This document shows, in pieces, positions 17,421 to 26,021 of a stretch of DNA of 64,000 nt (the stretch's first letter is position 1; every line of letters starts with the position of its first letter). The notes beneath the pieces are model-generated. The model was not told the DNA's origin, ran no database searches, and was given only the letters and a program-made list of their open reading frames with translations. Origin of the DNA: Okibacterium fritillariae (GTDB taxonomy: Bacteria; Actinomycetota; Actinomycetes; Actinomycetales; Microbacteriaceae); assembly GCF_900167575.1 (NCBI RefSeq), contig NZ_FUZP01000003.1:372001-436000 (forward strand), written 5' to 3'. A program made the position numbers and the translations under genes.

Positions 17421-17809
17421 CGGGCGCTCCCGTCGGCGGGCGCAGCGGGCACGACAGGCGCAGCGGACGCGGCGTGCGCAGCGGGTTCGACCGGCTCGGC
17501 CGGCAGCTGCCACACCTGCGGAATGCCGCTGTCGCCACCCGAATAATCGTCGGGCACGTCGAGCAACTCCCCCATGCGCGCCTGCCACGGCACGTTAGCC
17601 GGATGCTCGCGCAAGAACGCCCGCATGGCCGCATAGTCCTCGCAGTCCACCACGTGGAAGAGGTCGAGCCCCGAGCGCCAGATCCGCCAGTCGAGCACGC
17701 CGGCCTCGCGCAGGGCGACGTCCAGTTCGGGCGGAATGACGGCGTGGATGCGGTCGTAGTCCGCCTCCTTGCCGGGGGCGAGTCGGGTGTGCAGGGCGAT
17801 CGTTTCCAC
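17417..17809 (-). CDS. L-rhamnose/L-fucose mutarotase family protein (RhaM-like)
   Basis: 130 residues from GTG 17809, which has AAGGAG 6 nt upstream (a TTG at 17815 would add two residues). The core LHTRLAPGKEADYDRIHAVIPPEL, a WRIWRSGLDLFHVVDCEDY strand and the WQARMGELLDV end match the dimeric alpha/beta-barrel mutarotases that interconvert anomers of 6-deoxy sugars. A 25-residue Ala/Pro-rich tail is unusual. It would supply the anomer used by the aldose dehydrogenase. It is first in a two-gene unit with the lactonase, divergent from the gntR gene. Confidence 0.88.
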   Translation of the reverse strand: METIALHTRLAPGKEADYDRIHAVIPPELDVALREAGVLDWRIWRSGLDLFHVVDCEDYAAMRAFLREHPANVPWQARMGELLDVPDDYSGGDSGIPQVWQLPAEPVEPAAHAASAAPVVPAAPADGSAR

Positions 17810-17898
17810 GGGCAACTCCTTCGTTGGGCCGGGCGGCGGGGTAAAGCGGCTGGCTGGGGGCGCAGGGTGGCGGGCGGGGCCGGGAGGGACCGGCTGCG

Positions 17899-17913
17899 AA
17901 ACATCTGACGTTC
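17899..17913. promoter_or_regulatory. Putative GntR/FCD operator, mutarotase-gntR promoter
   Basis: AAACATC-T-GACGTTC with the TC-N-GA core. A full palindrome CATCCGGATG follows at 17918-17927. Both lie between the divergent mutarotase and gntR genes. Confidence 0.5.
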
Positions 17914-17989
17914 ACGCCATCCGGATGTCTAATCTAGCCACAGAGCGGGCCGACCGCGGAGGTTTTCTGGCAACCCGACGCTCCCTGGC

Positions 17990-17995
17990 TAGAAT
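17990..17995 (+). promoter_or_regulatory. -10 box of the leaderless gntR promoter
   Basis: TAGAAT, then 6 nt, then ATG 18002; no ribosome site is present. An 8-bp inverted repeat (TCTAGCCA 17933-17940 / TGGCTAGA 17986-17993) overlaps it. Confidence 0.6.
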
Positions 17996-18001
17996 GATCG
18001 G

Positions 18002-18814
18002 ATGACAGCACAGGCCGGCTCGGCGGCGCAAGGCGCGACAGCGGCACCGGACGGCACGGCGCAGGCCGGCCCCGCGGCGACGGGTCGCTCGCAGACCGAC
18101 GTCGTGTTGCACGGCATCAAGAAGATGATCACCGACGGCACGCTGCGGGCCGGATCGCGGCTGCCGGTCGAGAAGGATCTCGCCGCCGAGCTCGGCATCT
18201 CGCGCGGGTCGCTGCGCGAGGGCGTGCGCGCGCTCTGCATCATGGGCGTGCTCGAGACCCGCCAGGGCGACGGCACCTACGTGACCTCGCTCGACTCGAG
18301 CCTGCTGCTCGCGCCCATGAGCTTCATGGTCGACCTGCAGACGCCGGATGGCGCCGAACACCTGCAATCGGTGCGACGCGTCCTCGAATCCGAGGCCGCC
18401 GCCCGCGCCGCGCTGCACGCTCAGCCCGAAGCCCTGGCCGAGGCCGAGACCGTGCTCGCGGGCATCGAGGACATGTCGCTCGGCGACGAACCCGTCGACC
18501 ACCGCCGCGTGCTCGACGCCGACCTGGCATTCCACAGCATCATCGCGCGCGCGAGCTCGAACCCCGCGCTGGCGGCCCTCATCGAGGCGCTGTCGTCACG
18601 CACCATCCGCGGCCGCATGTGGCGGGCGATCAGCGAGCAGGGCGCCATCCGCGAGACACACCGCGAGCACCGAGCCATCCTCGCCGCCCTCGTGGCCGGA
18701 GACCCCGACCGCGCGCGCCTGGCGATGGGATCGCACCTGCTCGCGGTCGAGGACTTCATGCACACTCACCCGGCCGAGACGAGCGACGCCGCGGCCGACC
18801 TCCCCGCCCAGTAG
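18002..18814 (+). CDS. GntR family (FCD) transcriptional regulator of the sugar cluster
   Basis: 270 residues. A 30-residue Ala/Gly-rich leader precedes the GntR winged helix ([40 protein letters not shown]...GDGTYVTSL) and an FCD domain (about 110-250) with the [23 protein letters not shown] and SHLL helices that hold metal or sugar-acid ligands. It sits centrally in the L-fucose cluster and is its likely regulator. Sugar-acid intermediates are usual effectors for this group. Its 3' end overlaps the convergent dehydratase gene by 49 bp. Confidence 0.9.
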   Translation: MTAQAGSAAQGATAAPDGTAQAGPAATGRSQTDVVLHGIKKMITDGTLRAGSRLPVEKDLAAELGISRGSLREGVRALCIMGVLETRQGDGTYVTSLDSSLLLAPMSFMVDLQTPDGAEHLQSVRRVLESEAAARAALHAQPEALAEAETVLAGIEDMSLGDEPVDHRRVLDADLAFHSIIARASSNPALAALIEALSSRTIRGRMWRAISEQGAIRETHREHRAILAALVAGDPDRARLAMGSHLLAVEDFMHTHPAETSDAAADLPAQ

Positions 18815-20094
18815 CTGCCGGCCGGGAACGCGAACTCGGCGAGGGAGGCCTCGTGCATCTCGGCGCTGTAGCCGGGCAGCGTGGGCAGACGGTAGGCGCC
18901 GTTCTCGACGATGCACGGGTCCACGAAATGCTCGTGCAGGTGGTCGACGTATTCGGTGACGCGACCCTCGAGCGAACCCGAGACGGCCACGTAGTCGAAG
19001 ATCGACAGGTGCTGCACGAGCTCGCAGAGGCCCACTCCGCCGGCGTGCGGGCACACCGGCACGCCGAACTTCTTGGCCATGAGGTAGACCGACAGGATCT
19101 CGTTGATGCTCGCGAGCCGGGCCGAGTCGAGCTGGCAGAAGTCGATGGCCTCGGCCTGGAACATCTGCTTGAAGAGCACGCGGTTCATGCCGTGCTCGCC
19201 CGTGGCCACACCGATGGGGGCGACGGCGCGGCGCACGGCAGCATGGCCCAGGATGTCGTCGGGGCTCGTCGGCTCCTCGATCCACAGCGGCTTGAACTCG
19301 GCGAGGGCCTTCACCCATTCGATGGCCTCGGGCACATCCCACACCTGGTTGGCGTCGATCATGAGGTTCGCGTCGTCGCCCAATACCTCGCGCGCGATGC
19401 GGCAACGGCGGATGTCGTCGTCGAGGTTCGCGCCCACCTTCAACTTCACGTGGCGATAGCCGGCGTCGACGGCCTCCTGGCAGAGGCGGCGCAGTTTCTC
19501 GTCGGAGTAGCCCAGCCATCCGGCGCTCGTCGTGTAGCAGGGGTAACCCGTGGCCTCGAGTTCGGCGATGCGGGCCTCGCGTGTGGGCTGCAGCTCGGTG
19601 AGCATGGCGATGGCCTCGGAGCGCGTGAGTGCATCGGAGAGGTATTGCAGGTCGGCCACGTCGACGAGTTCTTCGGGCGTCATATCGGCGAGAAGGCGCC
19701 AGAGCGGTTTGCCGGCCACGCGCGCGGCGAGATCCCAGACGGCGTTCATGACGGCCGCCATGGCGAGGTGCTCGACACCCTTCTCGGGCCCGAGCCAGCG
19801 CAATTGTGAGTCGGATTTGAGCGAGCGGTAGATGCCGCCGAGGTCACCCACGACATCCTCGACCCGGAGGCCGATGAGCGGCAGCGCGCGCTGTTCGGCG
19901 GCGAGCACGCAGATGTCGTTGCCGCGGCCGATCGTGAACGTGAAGCCGAAGCCCGACAGCTCGGGATCGTCGGTGCGCAGGATGACGTAGGCCGCCGAGT
20001 AGTCGCCGTCCTTGTTCATGGCGTCGGAGCCGTCGGCGGTCAGCGAGGTGGGAAAGCGCACGTCGACGACCTCGGCGGCGGTGATGGTTGTCAT
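18766..20094 (-). CDS. L-fuconate dehydratase (enolase superfamily)
   Basis: 442 residues, the usual length for L-fuconate dehydratase. Diagnostic stretches are the N-terminal [39 protein letters not shown], the base-bearing KLKVG, the metal ligands in MIDANQVWD and EEPTSPDD, and GEHGMN. It removes water from L-fuconate to give 2-keto-3-deoxy-L-fuconate. It follows the aldo-keto reductase gene by 8 nt and shares its promoter. This is the strongest single indicator of the pathway; relatives acting on other 6-deoxy sugar acids remain possible. Confidence 0.92.
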   Translation of the reverse strand: MTTITAAEVVDVRFPTSLTADGSDAMNKDGDYSAAYVILRTDDPELSGFGFTFTIGRGNDICVLAAEQRALPLIGLRVEDVVGDLGGIYRSLKSDSQLRWLGPEKGVEHLAMAAVMNAVWDLAARVAGKPLWRLLADMTPEELVDVADLQYLSDALTRSEAIAMLTELQPTREARIAELEATGYPCYTTSAGWLGYSDEKLRRLCQEAVDAGYRHVKLKVGANLDDDIRRCRIAREVLGDDANLMIDANQVWDVPEAIEWVKALAEFKPLWIEEPTSPDDILGHAAVRRAVAPIGVATGEHGMNRVLFKQMFQAEAIDFCQLDSARLASINEILSVYLMAKKFGVPVCPHAGGVGLCELVQHLSIFDYVAVSGSLEGRVTEYVDHLHEHFVDPCIVENGAYRLPTLPGYSAEMHEASLAEFAFPAGSYWAGRSAAASLVSAG

Positions 20095-20102
20095 AGGGTT
20101 TC

Positions 20103-21092
20103 TCAGTTCTGTGGGGTGGTTTCGTCGGGAGGCAGCAGGCCCTCGTCGGTGAGGTCCTGCCAGAGGTCTTCGGGCACAGGCGCGTCGTAGCGCTCGACGT
20201 TGCTCGCCACCTGCCGGGCCGTGCGCGCGCCGATGGGCACCGACACGACGGCCGGGTGGCGCAACACGAACGCGATGGCGGCCTGAGGCAAGGTCACGCC
20301 GTGCCGCTCGGTGACGGCCGCGATGGCGTTGGCCCGTTCGATGAGGGATGCCGGCGCCTCGGTGTAGTCGAAGGTGGCGCCCGGTTGCGGATGCTCGGTC
20401 GCGAGCAGCCCCGAGTTGTAGACGCCCGCGAGCACGATGCCCACGCCACGTTCGAGCGCGGCCGGCAGCAGATCGGCGGCGGCGCCCTGGTCGAGCAGCG
20501 TGTAGCGGCCGGCCAGCATGATGAGGTCGATGTCGGTGCGCCGCACGAACTCGGTGGGCAGGGCCGACTGGTTCATGCCCGCGCCGACCGCGCCGATGAC
20601 GCCCTCGTCGCGCAGCTTCACGAGCGCCGGGATGGCCTCGTCGATCGCCTGTTGGCCGTGGTCGTCGGGGTCGTGCAGGTAGACGATGTCGATGCGGTCG
20701 AGGCCCAGGCGCTCGAGGCTGTCGTCGATCGAGCGGCGCACACCGTCGGCGCTGAAGTCCCAGCGGCGGCGCGTGGCGGCGTTCACCTCGAAGATGTCGT
20801 CGTCGCGGTGGTGCTCGCCGCCCGGGTTCGGCTCCAATAATCGTCCGACCTTCGTCGAGAGAACGTACTCGTCGCGGGGATGCTTGCGCAGGGCCTCGCC
20901 GAGCCGGCGCTCCGAGAGACCGAGGCCGTAGTGGGGTGCGGTATCGAAGTAGCGGATGCCGCGGGCCCAGGCCTCTTCGACCGCTCCTGCCGCCTCAGCA
21001 TCGGTCGTTTCGCGGTAGAGGTTGCCGAACTGGGCCGTGCCGAGGCCGATCTCGCTGAGCCGGAGCCCGCCGCGCGTGGTGCGTTGCTTCAC
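20103..21092 (-). CDS. Aldo/keto reductase, predicted L-fucose (D-threo-aldose) dehydrogenase
   Basis: 329 residues from GTG 21092, chosen for the AAGGAG site 8 nt upstream; the frame extends further but without support. It is an AKR barrel with catalytic Asp and Tyr in [18 protein letters not shown], Lys in LSTKVG and His in YLHDPDDH. This branch includes D-threo-aldose 1-dehydrogenases that oxidise L-fucose, L-galactose and D-arabinose to lactones with NAD(P). It is the first gene of a two-gene unit with the dehydratase. An ATTCATC-G-GATGTTT element lies 48 bp upstream. Confidence 0.88.
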   Translation of the reverse strand: MKQRTTRGGLRLSEIGLGTAQFGNLYRETTDAEAAGAVEEAWARGIRYFDTAPHYGLGLSERRLGEALRKHPRDEYVLSTKVGRLLEPNPGGEHHRDDDIFEVNAATRRRWDFSADGVRRSIDDSLERLGLDRIDIVYLHDPDDHGQQAIDEAIPALVKLRDEGVIGAVGAGMNQSALPTEFVRRTDIDLIMLAGRYTLLDQGAAADLLPAALERGVGIVLAGVYNSGLLATEHPQPGATFDYTEAPASLIERANAIAAVTERHGVTLPQAAIAFVLRHPAVVSVPIGARTARQVASNVERYDAPVPEDLWQDLTDEGLLPPDETTPQN

Positions 21093-21139
21093 CTCGTGTC
21101 TCCTTCGTCTCGGGGTGAGTGCTTCTCCTACAGTACGGG

Positions 21140-21154
21140 ATTCATCGGATGTTT
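21140..21154. promoter_or_regulatory. Putative GntR/FCD operator, AKR-dehydratase promoter
   Basis: ATTCATC-G-GATGTTT, the best-centred copy of the element shared with 16438-16452 and 17899-17913. Confidence 0.52.
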
Positions 21155-21330
21155 CGCAGCAATCACCGCGTCGAGTTCTCGGCGCGCCGACACCGCGCGC
21201 CACCGAGGGCGCGCCGGGGACAGCCCGAAGGGGCAACCGAACGGATCACCGCCGGAGGACGCGAGCTCGCCGAGAAGAGGAGTGAGGCGCCCAGAGCAGG
21301 CGAGAAGGCGCCGCGGGAGGGGAAAGACGC

Positions 21331-21450
21331 GCGGTGCGAAGCGCGAGGGGCGAGACGCGCGGTGTGCGAAGCGCGAGGGGCGAGTCGCGCGGTGTGCGAA
21401 GCGCGAGGGGCGAGACGCGCGGTGTGCGAAGCGCGAGGGGCGAGACGCGC
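21331..21450. repeat. Four tandem copies of a 30-bp unit in a gene-free gap
   Basis: Units begin at 21331, 21361, 21391 and 21421. The core is GTGCGAAGCGCGAGGGGCGA followed by GACGCGC or GTCGCGC. Copies 2-4 differ at only one base; copy 1 differs at its first bases. The whole 402-bp gap 21093-21494 holds no convincing gene. Frames are open on both strands because the unit length is a multiple of three and the DNA is G/A-skewed, but the products are Arg/Ala/Ser low complexity. The gap otherwise contains the AKR promoter at its left end. Confidence 0.85.
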
Positions 21451-21494
21451 GCGAAGCGCCCGAGAAGGCGCGGCCACCCCTTGTGCGTGTGTCG

Positions 21495-21782
21495 CTAAGA
21501 CGCGCGCTCGTAGCCGGGCAGGTCGGCGACGGTCTCGACACGGGTATCGACCGCGGCCCACAGGTCGTCGAGCGAGAGGTGAAGCACGCTCGCGATCGCC
21601 GCGATCGTCGAGAACGAGGGAGTGGCAATGCGGCCGGTCTCGATCTTGCGCAGGGTCTCGGGCGAGATGCCCGCGGCAGTGGCGATGCCCACCATCGTGC
21701 GCTCGCCCCGGGCCGCGCGCAGAATAGAGCCGACCTCCCGGCCGCGCGCGAGCTCTTCGGGACCCAACGGAATTCGAACCAT
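21495..21782 (-). CDS. XRE family helix-turn-helix regulator
   Basis: 95 residues from ATG 21782, supported by TAGAAT 7 nt upstream (leaderless); an ATG at 21800 would add six residues. The HTH_3 domain spans about 15-72: VGSILRAARGERTMVGIATAAGISPETLRKIETGRIATPSFSTIAAIASVL. It lacks a sensor domain. It is divergent from map with only 63 bp between, so it may regulate itself and map. A TACCGGTA palindrome at 21811-21818 in that gap is a candidate operator. Confidence 0.87.
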   Translation of the reverse strand: MVRIPLGPEELARGREVGSILRAARGERTMVGIATAAGISPETLRKIETGRIATPSFSTIAAIASVLHLSLDDLWAAVDTRVETVADLPGYERAS

Positions 21783-21810
21783 ACCCACGATTCTAATCAC
21801 GGGATAGTAT

Positions 21811-21818
21811 TACCGGTA
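21811..21818. promoter_or_regulatory. Palindrome between XRE regulator and map
   Basis: TACCGGTA flanked by an A/T-rich imperfect extension. It is a plausible operator for the adjacent HTH protein, on position alone. Confidence 0.35.
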
Positions 21819-21845
21819 TTGTTATTCGAAACGTGAGGATGCCTA

Positions 21846-22616
21846 GTGATTGAACTGTTCGACAAGACCGACCTCGTGCGCGCCGAGGCCAGCGGCCACT
21901 TCGTCGGCAAGGTGCTCAGCACCCTGCGCGATCGCGCGACCGTCGGCATGAACCTGCTCGAGATTGACCGTCTCGCCGCGCAGATGATCGCGAAGGCCGG
22001 CGCCACCTCCTGCTACGTCGACTACGCGCCCTCCTTCGGCAGCGGGCCCTTCGGCCACTCCATCTGCACCTCGGTCAACGACGCCGTGCTGCACGGCAAA
22101 CCGCACGACTACCGCCTCGCCGACGGCGACCTCGTCACGCTCGACTTCGCCGCCTCGCTCGGGGGCATCGTCACCGACGCGGCCGTGTCGTTCATCGTGG
22201 GCGGCACCAAGCGGCCCGAGGACGAGAAGCTGATCGCCGCGACATCCGACGCCCTGCAGGCCGCCATCGACATCGCCGGCCCGGGCACGCGCATGGGCGA
22301 CATCTCGCACACCATCGGCGGCGTGCTCGAAGCCGCCGGCTACCGCGTCAACACCGAATTCGGCGGCCACGGCGTCGGCAGCACCATGCACCAGGACCCG
22401 TCCGTGCCCAACAACGGCCGGCCCGGGCGAGGCTTCACACTCCGCCCCGGCATGCTGCTCGCCATCGAACCCTGGGTCATGGCCGACACCGACCGCCTCA
22501 TCACCGACACGGATGGCTGGACCCTGAAGAGCGCCACCGGCTGCCGCACGGCACACACCGAGCACACCATCGCGATCACCGACGACGGCGCGCAGGTCCT
22601 CACGGTGCCGGCGTAA
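21846..22616 (+). CDS. map: Type I methionine aminopeptidase
   Basis: 256 residues from GTG 21846 with GAGG 8 nt upstream. All five metal ligands are visible in order: the two Asp in LDFAASLGGIVTDAAVSF, His in GGHGVG, Glu in AIEPWV and Glu in TEHTIAI. It also has the FGHSICTSVNDAVLHG loop. It removes the initiator Met from nascent proteins. As it pairs with a dedicated HTH gene and lies away from ribosomal genes, it is probably a second, accessory MetAP rather than the housekeeping copy; that is an inference. Confidence 0.93.
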   Translation: MIELFDKTDLVRAEASGHFVGKVLSTLRDRATVGMNLLEIDRLAAQMIAKAGATSCYVDYAPSFGSGPFGHSICTSVNDAVLHGKPHDYRLADGDLVTLDFAASLGGIVTDAAVSFIVGGTKRPEDEKLIAATSDALQAAIDIAGPGTRMGDISHTIGGVLEAAGYRVNTEFGGHGVGSTMHQDPSVPNNGRPGRGFTLRPGMLLAIEPWVMADTDRLITDTDGWTLKSATGCRTAHTEHTIAITDDGAQVLTVPA

Positions 22617-22732
22617 AACCGTCGGCAGCGGCCTCGGACGGCTACCTCGTGCGCTTCCAGTCCCCCATCGGGCCGCGCTGATCGGAAGCTATCGGGTTGC
22701 GGCGGCCCGGCCCGCAGCCGGCCGACCCGGAC

Positions 22733-23740
22733 TCAGAGAGACGCCGTCGACTCCCGCTCGATGAGCTCGGGGGCCGCATCGGCGACCGTCACGTCCGAGA
22801 CGGCTCCCCCCGACATCCGGGCGAAGACGGCCTCGGCCGCACGGCGACCCAGCTCGTAGAGCGGCAGGCGCACGGTGGTGAGCGGCGGCCACGTGTTCTC
22901 GGCGGTCCAGGCGTCGTGCAGGGCGACGACCGAGACGTCGTCGGGCACTGAGATTCCCAGGGAGCGCGCCTCGGCGAGCGCCCCGATGGCCGCGTTGACG
23001 TTGGCGACGAGGATGGCGGTGGGCGCGTCATCCGTCGTCATGAGTGCGCGGAAGGCCTCGCGGCCGGCGCGCGGCTCATAGCCCAGCCGCGTGATGAGCG
23101 CCTCGTCGATGTCGACCGATGCCGCGGCCATCGCCTGGCGAAAACCGTCGGCACGCCGTTGCCCGCTGAACGATTCGGGCACACCCGTGATGAGGCCGAT
23201 GCGACGATGCCCGAGCGCCAGCAGGTGTTCGACGCCGAGGCGCGCGGCCCGTTCGTCGTCGAGCACGACCGACCCCGGATGCCCCGCCTCGACCGAGTTG
23301 ATGAGCACGACGGGCGCGCGGCCCGCCATGAGCCGGTCGACGTCGGCCGAGGTGACATCCTCGGCGAGTTGCACGAGCATGCCATCCACGCGCCCCTCGC
23401 CGATCAGGCGCTCGATCATGGCGCCGCCCGGCTGCATGTCTTCGGCGCGGCCGAGCAACACCATGTAGTCGCGCGCGATGGCCGCGTCCTCGACCCCGCG
23501 CATGAGCTCGGTGAAGATGGCGTTCGTCAGGTCGGGCACGACCAGCGCGATCACCTGCGAGCGGGACGTCTTGAGCGCACGCCCGGCGAAATTGGGCCGG
23601 TAGTCGAGGGTTTTCGCCGCCGCGTGGATGCGTTCACGGGTGTCGTCGCTCACGCGCGTGGCCGGGGCGTTCGAGAGCACGCGCGAGACCGCCGACACCG
23701 AGACTCCGGCGAGCGCCGCCACGTCACTCAGTGTTGCCAT
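22733..23740 (-). CDS. LacI family transcriptional regulator
   Basis: 335 residues: an HTH with hinge (MATLSDVAALAGVSVSAVSRVLSN...RPNFAGRALKTSRS) and a periplasmic-binding-like effector domain. The start is fixed by CAAACT 6 nt upstream (leaderless). It stands alone, with no sugar gene beside it. It is a candidate for binding the LacI-like palindromes at 16351-16398 and 29121-29138, since it is the only LacI protein between those sites and no other regulator is paired with them. That link is untested inference. Confidence 0.93.
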   Translation of the reverse strand: MATLSDVAALAGVSVSAVSRVLSNAPATRVSDDTRERIHAAAKTLDYRPNFAGRALKTSRSQVIALVVPDLTNAIFTELMRGVEDAAIARDYMVLLGRAEDMQPGGAMIERLIGEGRVDGMLVQLAEDVTSADVDRLMAGRAPVVLINSVEAGHPGSVVLDDERAARLGVEHLLALGHRRIGLITGVPESFSGQRRADGFRQAMAAASVDIDEALITRLGYEPRAGREAFRALMTTDDAPTAILVANVNAAIGALAEARSLGISVPDDVSVVALHDAWTAENTWPPLTTVRLPLYELGRRAAEAVFARMSGGAVSDVTVADAAPELIERESTASL

Positions 23741-23754
23741 GTGGTCAGTTTGGC

Positions 23755-24252
23755 TCAGCGCGAGCGGTTACGCCAGGCGCGCCACGCGCCCGTGCACCAC
23801 AACGCCCACAGCACCAGCACGGGCTGGAAGATGAGGCGCAGACCGCGGGCCGCGTCGCTGTTCAGGCCGAACGCGTCGGTGCGGGTGACCAGCTGCGAGA
23901 TGTTGCCGGGGAAGATGACGACGAAGAACGCCGCGACGATCCATCCCACGTGCACGCGTTTGCCCGGCAGGGCGAGCAGCGCACCGCCCAGGGTGATCTC
24001 GACGATGCCGGATGCCACCACGACCGTGTCCTTGTCGATAGGCAGCCATTCGGGCACCTGGGCGCGGAATTCCTCGCGCACGAACGTGAGGTGGCCGATG
24101 CCGGCGAACAGCAGGAAGGACCCCAGCACGATGCGGCCGAGCAGGCGCGGAACGGTGCGCGGAGGATTGGCGGTCGCGGCCTTCACCGTGGCGCCCAACG
24201 AACGGGTCGATTCGCGCGCGGCGACGGCCGCTTTCTTCGAGGTACGTGACAT
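23755..24252 (-). CDS. DoxX-like membrane protein
   Basis: 165 residues from ATG 24252. A 35-residue basic N-terminus is followed by four hydrophobic segments: LLGRIVLGSFLLFAGIGHL, a VVASGIVEITLGGALLAL segment, GWIVAAFFVVIFPGNIS and a C-terminal LVLWALWC helix. The layout and the GHL/FPGNI motifs match DoxX/DUF-type four-helix membrane proteins, whose role is poorly defined (redox or transport accessory). It lies immediately upstream of the LacI gene promoter on the same strand. Confidence 0.75.
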   Translation of the reverse strand: MSRTSKKAAVAARESTRSLGATVKAATANPPRTVPRLLGRIVLGSFLLFAGIGHLTFVREEFRAQVPEWLPIDKDTVVVASGIVEITLGGALLALPGKRVHVGWIVAAFFVVIFPGNISQLVTRTDAFGLNSDAARGLRLIFQPVLVLWALWCTGAWRAWRNRSR

Positions 24253-24310
24253 TCCTTCAGTCTCACACCGCGAAGCGTCTGGCGCGCGAGAAACTGGTGG
24301 AGTGGAACAT

Positions 24311-25231
24311 ATGCGCAACATCCTGATCACCGCCCCCGAACTCGCCGCCGCCCTCGACGCGGGGCACCTCGACGGCGCGCCCGTGCGCGTTCTCGACGTG
24401 CGCTGGCGGCTCGACCGGCCCGACGGGCGTCCCGCGTTCGCGGCGGGGCACATTCCGGGTGCCGTCTATGTCGACCTCGAGAACCAGTTGGCCGCACATG
24501 TGCCCGCGGGCCGGGCACCCGTCGCCGGTCGGCATCCGCTGCCGTCTCTCGAGGCGCTGCAGGCATCGGCGCGCGCCTGGGGTGTGGATGACGGGGACGC
24601 GATCGTCGTCTATGACGACCTGAAGAACATGTCGTCGGCGCGGGCGTGGTGGTTGCTGCGCTGGGCGGGGGTCGCCGATGTGCGGCTGCTCGACGGGGCG
24701 CTGGAGGCGTGGACGGCGGCGGGGCTTCCGCTCGAGACCGGCCCCGGGACCGACGTGGGCCACGACGCGGATGCTGGGCACCCGGCCGCATCGCACCGGC
24801 AGGCTTCGCGGCACGGCTCCGTGACGCTCTCCCCGGGGCATCTGCCCACGATCGACATCGAGGAGGCTTCCCGCTGGCCGTCATCGGGCGCGCTGCTCGA
24901 CGCGCGCGCCGCCGAGCGGTATCGCGGCGATGTCGAACCCATCGACCCCCGCGCCGGGCACATCCCCGGGGCCGTCAGCACGCCCACGGCAGCCAACGTC
25001 GATGCCGAAGGCCGCTTCCTGTCGCCCGACGCGCTGCGCGAACGCTTTGCCGCCGCCGGCATCGCCGAAGACACACCCGTGGCCACCTACTGCGGTTCGG
25101 GCGTCACCGCGGCGCACAATGCGGTCGCGCTCACGCTCGCGGGCTTCGACCCCGCGCTCTACCCCGGCTCGTGGAGCGAGTGGTCCACTCATCCGGACCG
25201 CCCCGCCGCCACGGGCGACGCCCCCCGCTGA
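24311..25231 (+). CDS. Sulfurtransferase with two rhodanese domains
   Basis: 306 residues from ATG 24311 (GGTGGAG 8 nt upstream). A catalytically silent N-terminal rhodanese domain (VRVLDVRWRLD...AGHIPGAVYVDLE) is joined to an active C-terminal one (LLDARAAERYRGDVEP...AGHIPGA). The active domain carries the loop TYCGSGVT, whose Cys takes the sulfane sulfur. The loop type and two-domain form fit thiosulfate or 3-mercaptopyruvate sulfurtransferases (SseA-like). An His/Ala-rich linker of about 35 residues separates the domains. The very long frame upstream of this start is an antisense shadow of the LacI and DoxX genes. Confidence 0.92.
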   Translation: MRNILITAPELAAALDAGHLDGAPVRVLDVRWRLDRPDGRPAFAAGHIPGAVYVDLENQLAAHVPAGRAPVAGRHPLPSLEALQASARAWGVDDGDAIVVYDDLKNMSSARAWWLLRWAGVADVRLLDGALEAWTAAGLPLETGPGTDVGHDADAGHPAASHRQASRHGSVTLSPGHLPTIDIEEASRWPSSGALLDARAAERYRGDVEPIDPRAGHIPGAVSTPTAANVDAEGRFLSPDALRERFAAAGIAEDTPVATYCGSGVTAAHNAVALTLAGFDPALYPGSWSEWSTHPDRPAATGDAPR

Positions 25232-25497
25232 CTCTTCCGAAGCGGTTGTGATCGGACACGCCGCTGCGCGCGACATCCCACGAACTATCTCGGCGGCCCC
25301 GCACGAAGCGTTTATGGGGACATGAATGGCGGCTTTACGGGAGTGATCGAGACGCCAGTGAAATGATCCTCATCGCTGCCGGTTGCGAGAGCTGTGCGGG
25401 CAGAATTCCTGGGCCCGGGAAGCTTCGTGAGCGGGCTACCGTAGCGGTGCACGACAGGCACGGGGCACTGTCGCACGCTATGCATGATGGGGGGCGA

Positions 25498-25833
25498 ATG
25501 ACGACATGGTCAGCAGAGGCACTAGCGACATTCTGGGCGGCGATACTGGCGAGCGTCATCGGGGTCGGTTCGATCACCGCAACCGCTCTGAGCGGCTCTT
25601 CGTCGCGAAAGAGCATCGATCGCCTCGCAACCCGCGAACAGACGTGGACACGCTGGTCGTGGACGATCGAAAAGGCCCTCAGTGAAAACGCCGCCGAGCG
25701 AGAAATGGGCCTGGCGATGATGGATGCCTTGGTGGACATGCCCTGGCTGTCCGACGAGGATAGACGGATAGCTCTCGCCATTGCGAACGCCGTCATCGCC
25801 CGCAACGAACACGAAGGAGAAGTCGATGAGTAA
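25498..25833 (+). CDS. Small membrane protein of unknown function
   Basis: 111 residues from ATG 25498 (GGGGGCGA ahead). One N-terminal hydrophobic helix (LATFWAAILASVIGVGSITATALS) is followed by a charged helical part (SSSRKSIDRLATREQTWTRWSWTIEKALSE...EREMGLAMMDALVDMPWLSDEDRRIALAIANAVI). I do not recognise a family. The composition is less GC-skewed than its neighbours and it sits in a 750-bp stretch between metabolic genes. It overlaps the next small ORF by 8 nt, so the two are co-translated. This could be a small recently acquired unit. Confidence 0.6.
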   Translation: MTTWSAEALATFWAAILASVIGVGSITATALSGSSSRKSIDRLATREQTWTRWSWTIEKALSENAAEREMGLAMMDALVDMPWLSDEDRRIALAIANAVIARNEHEGEVDE

Positions 25834-26008
25834 AGACACAGAAGTGGCTCTGCAGCACGCTCGATCGATTCAGGCCAAGGTGTTGAGAAGCCTCGGCGGG
25901 TCGACGAACACGCGTTCCGGCCGTTTCCTGAACGCGCCCGGCGAGCCGCGCCATGCGAGATCGGCGCGCATGCACAGCGAACGCTACGAGTTGGCTTCCG
26001 CACGCTAG
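25826..26008 (+). CDS. Small basic protein of unknown function
   Basis: 60 residues starting MSKDTEVALQHARSIQAKVL. It has an AAGGAGA ribosome site inside the preceding ORF and overlaps its end by 8 nt. It is Arg/Ser/Ala-rich and soluble, with no recognisable domain. Coupling to the small membrane protein is the only hint to function. It ends 14 bp before the 3' end of the convergent MaoC gene. Confidence 0.5.
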   Translation: MSKDTEVALQHARSIQAKVLRSLGGSTNTRSGRFLNAPGEPRHARSARMHSERYELASAR

Positions 26009-26021
26009 CGCCTGCCGCTCC

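Noticed and set aside
21331-21450. CRISPR array
   Set aside because: Units are directly adjacent with no spacers and no cas genes are present in the window.
21119-21727. Possible Arg/Ala repeat protein over the 30-bp tandem repeat
   Set aside because: No ribosome site or promoter; the frame is open on both strands because of composition, and it overlaps the XRE gene antisense.
23159-24310. Long in-frame extension upstream of the sulfurtransferase
   Set aside because: It runs antisense through the LacI and DoxX genes. The real start is ATG 24311 with a ribosome site and the first rhodanese strand.
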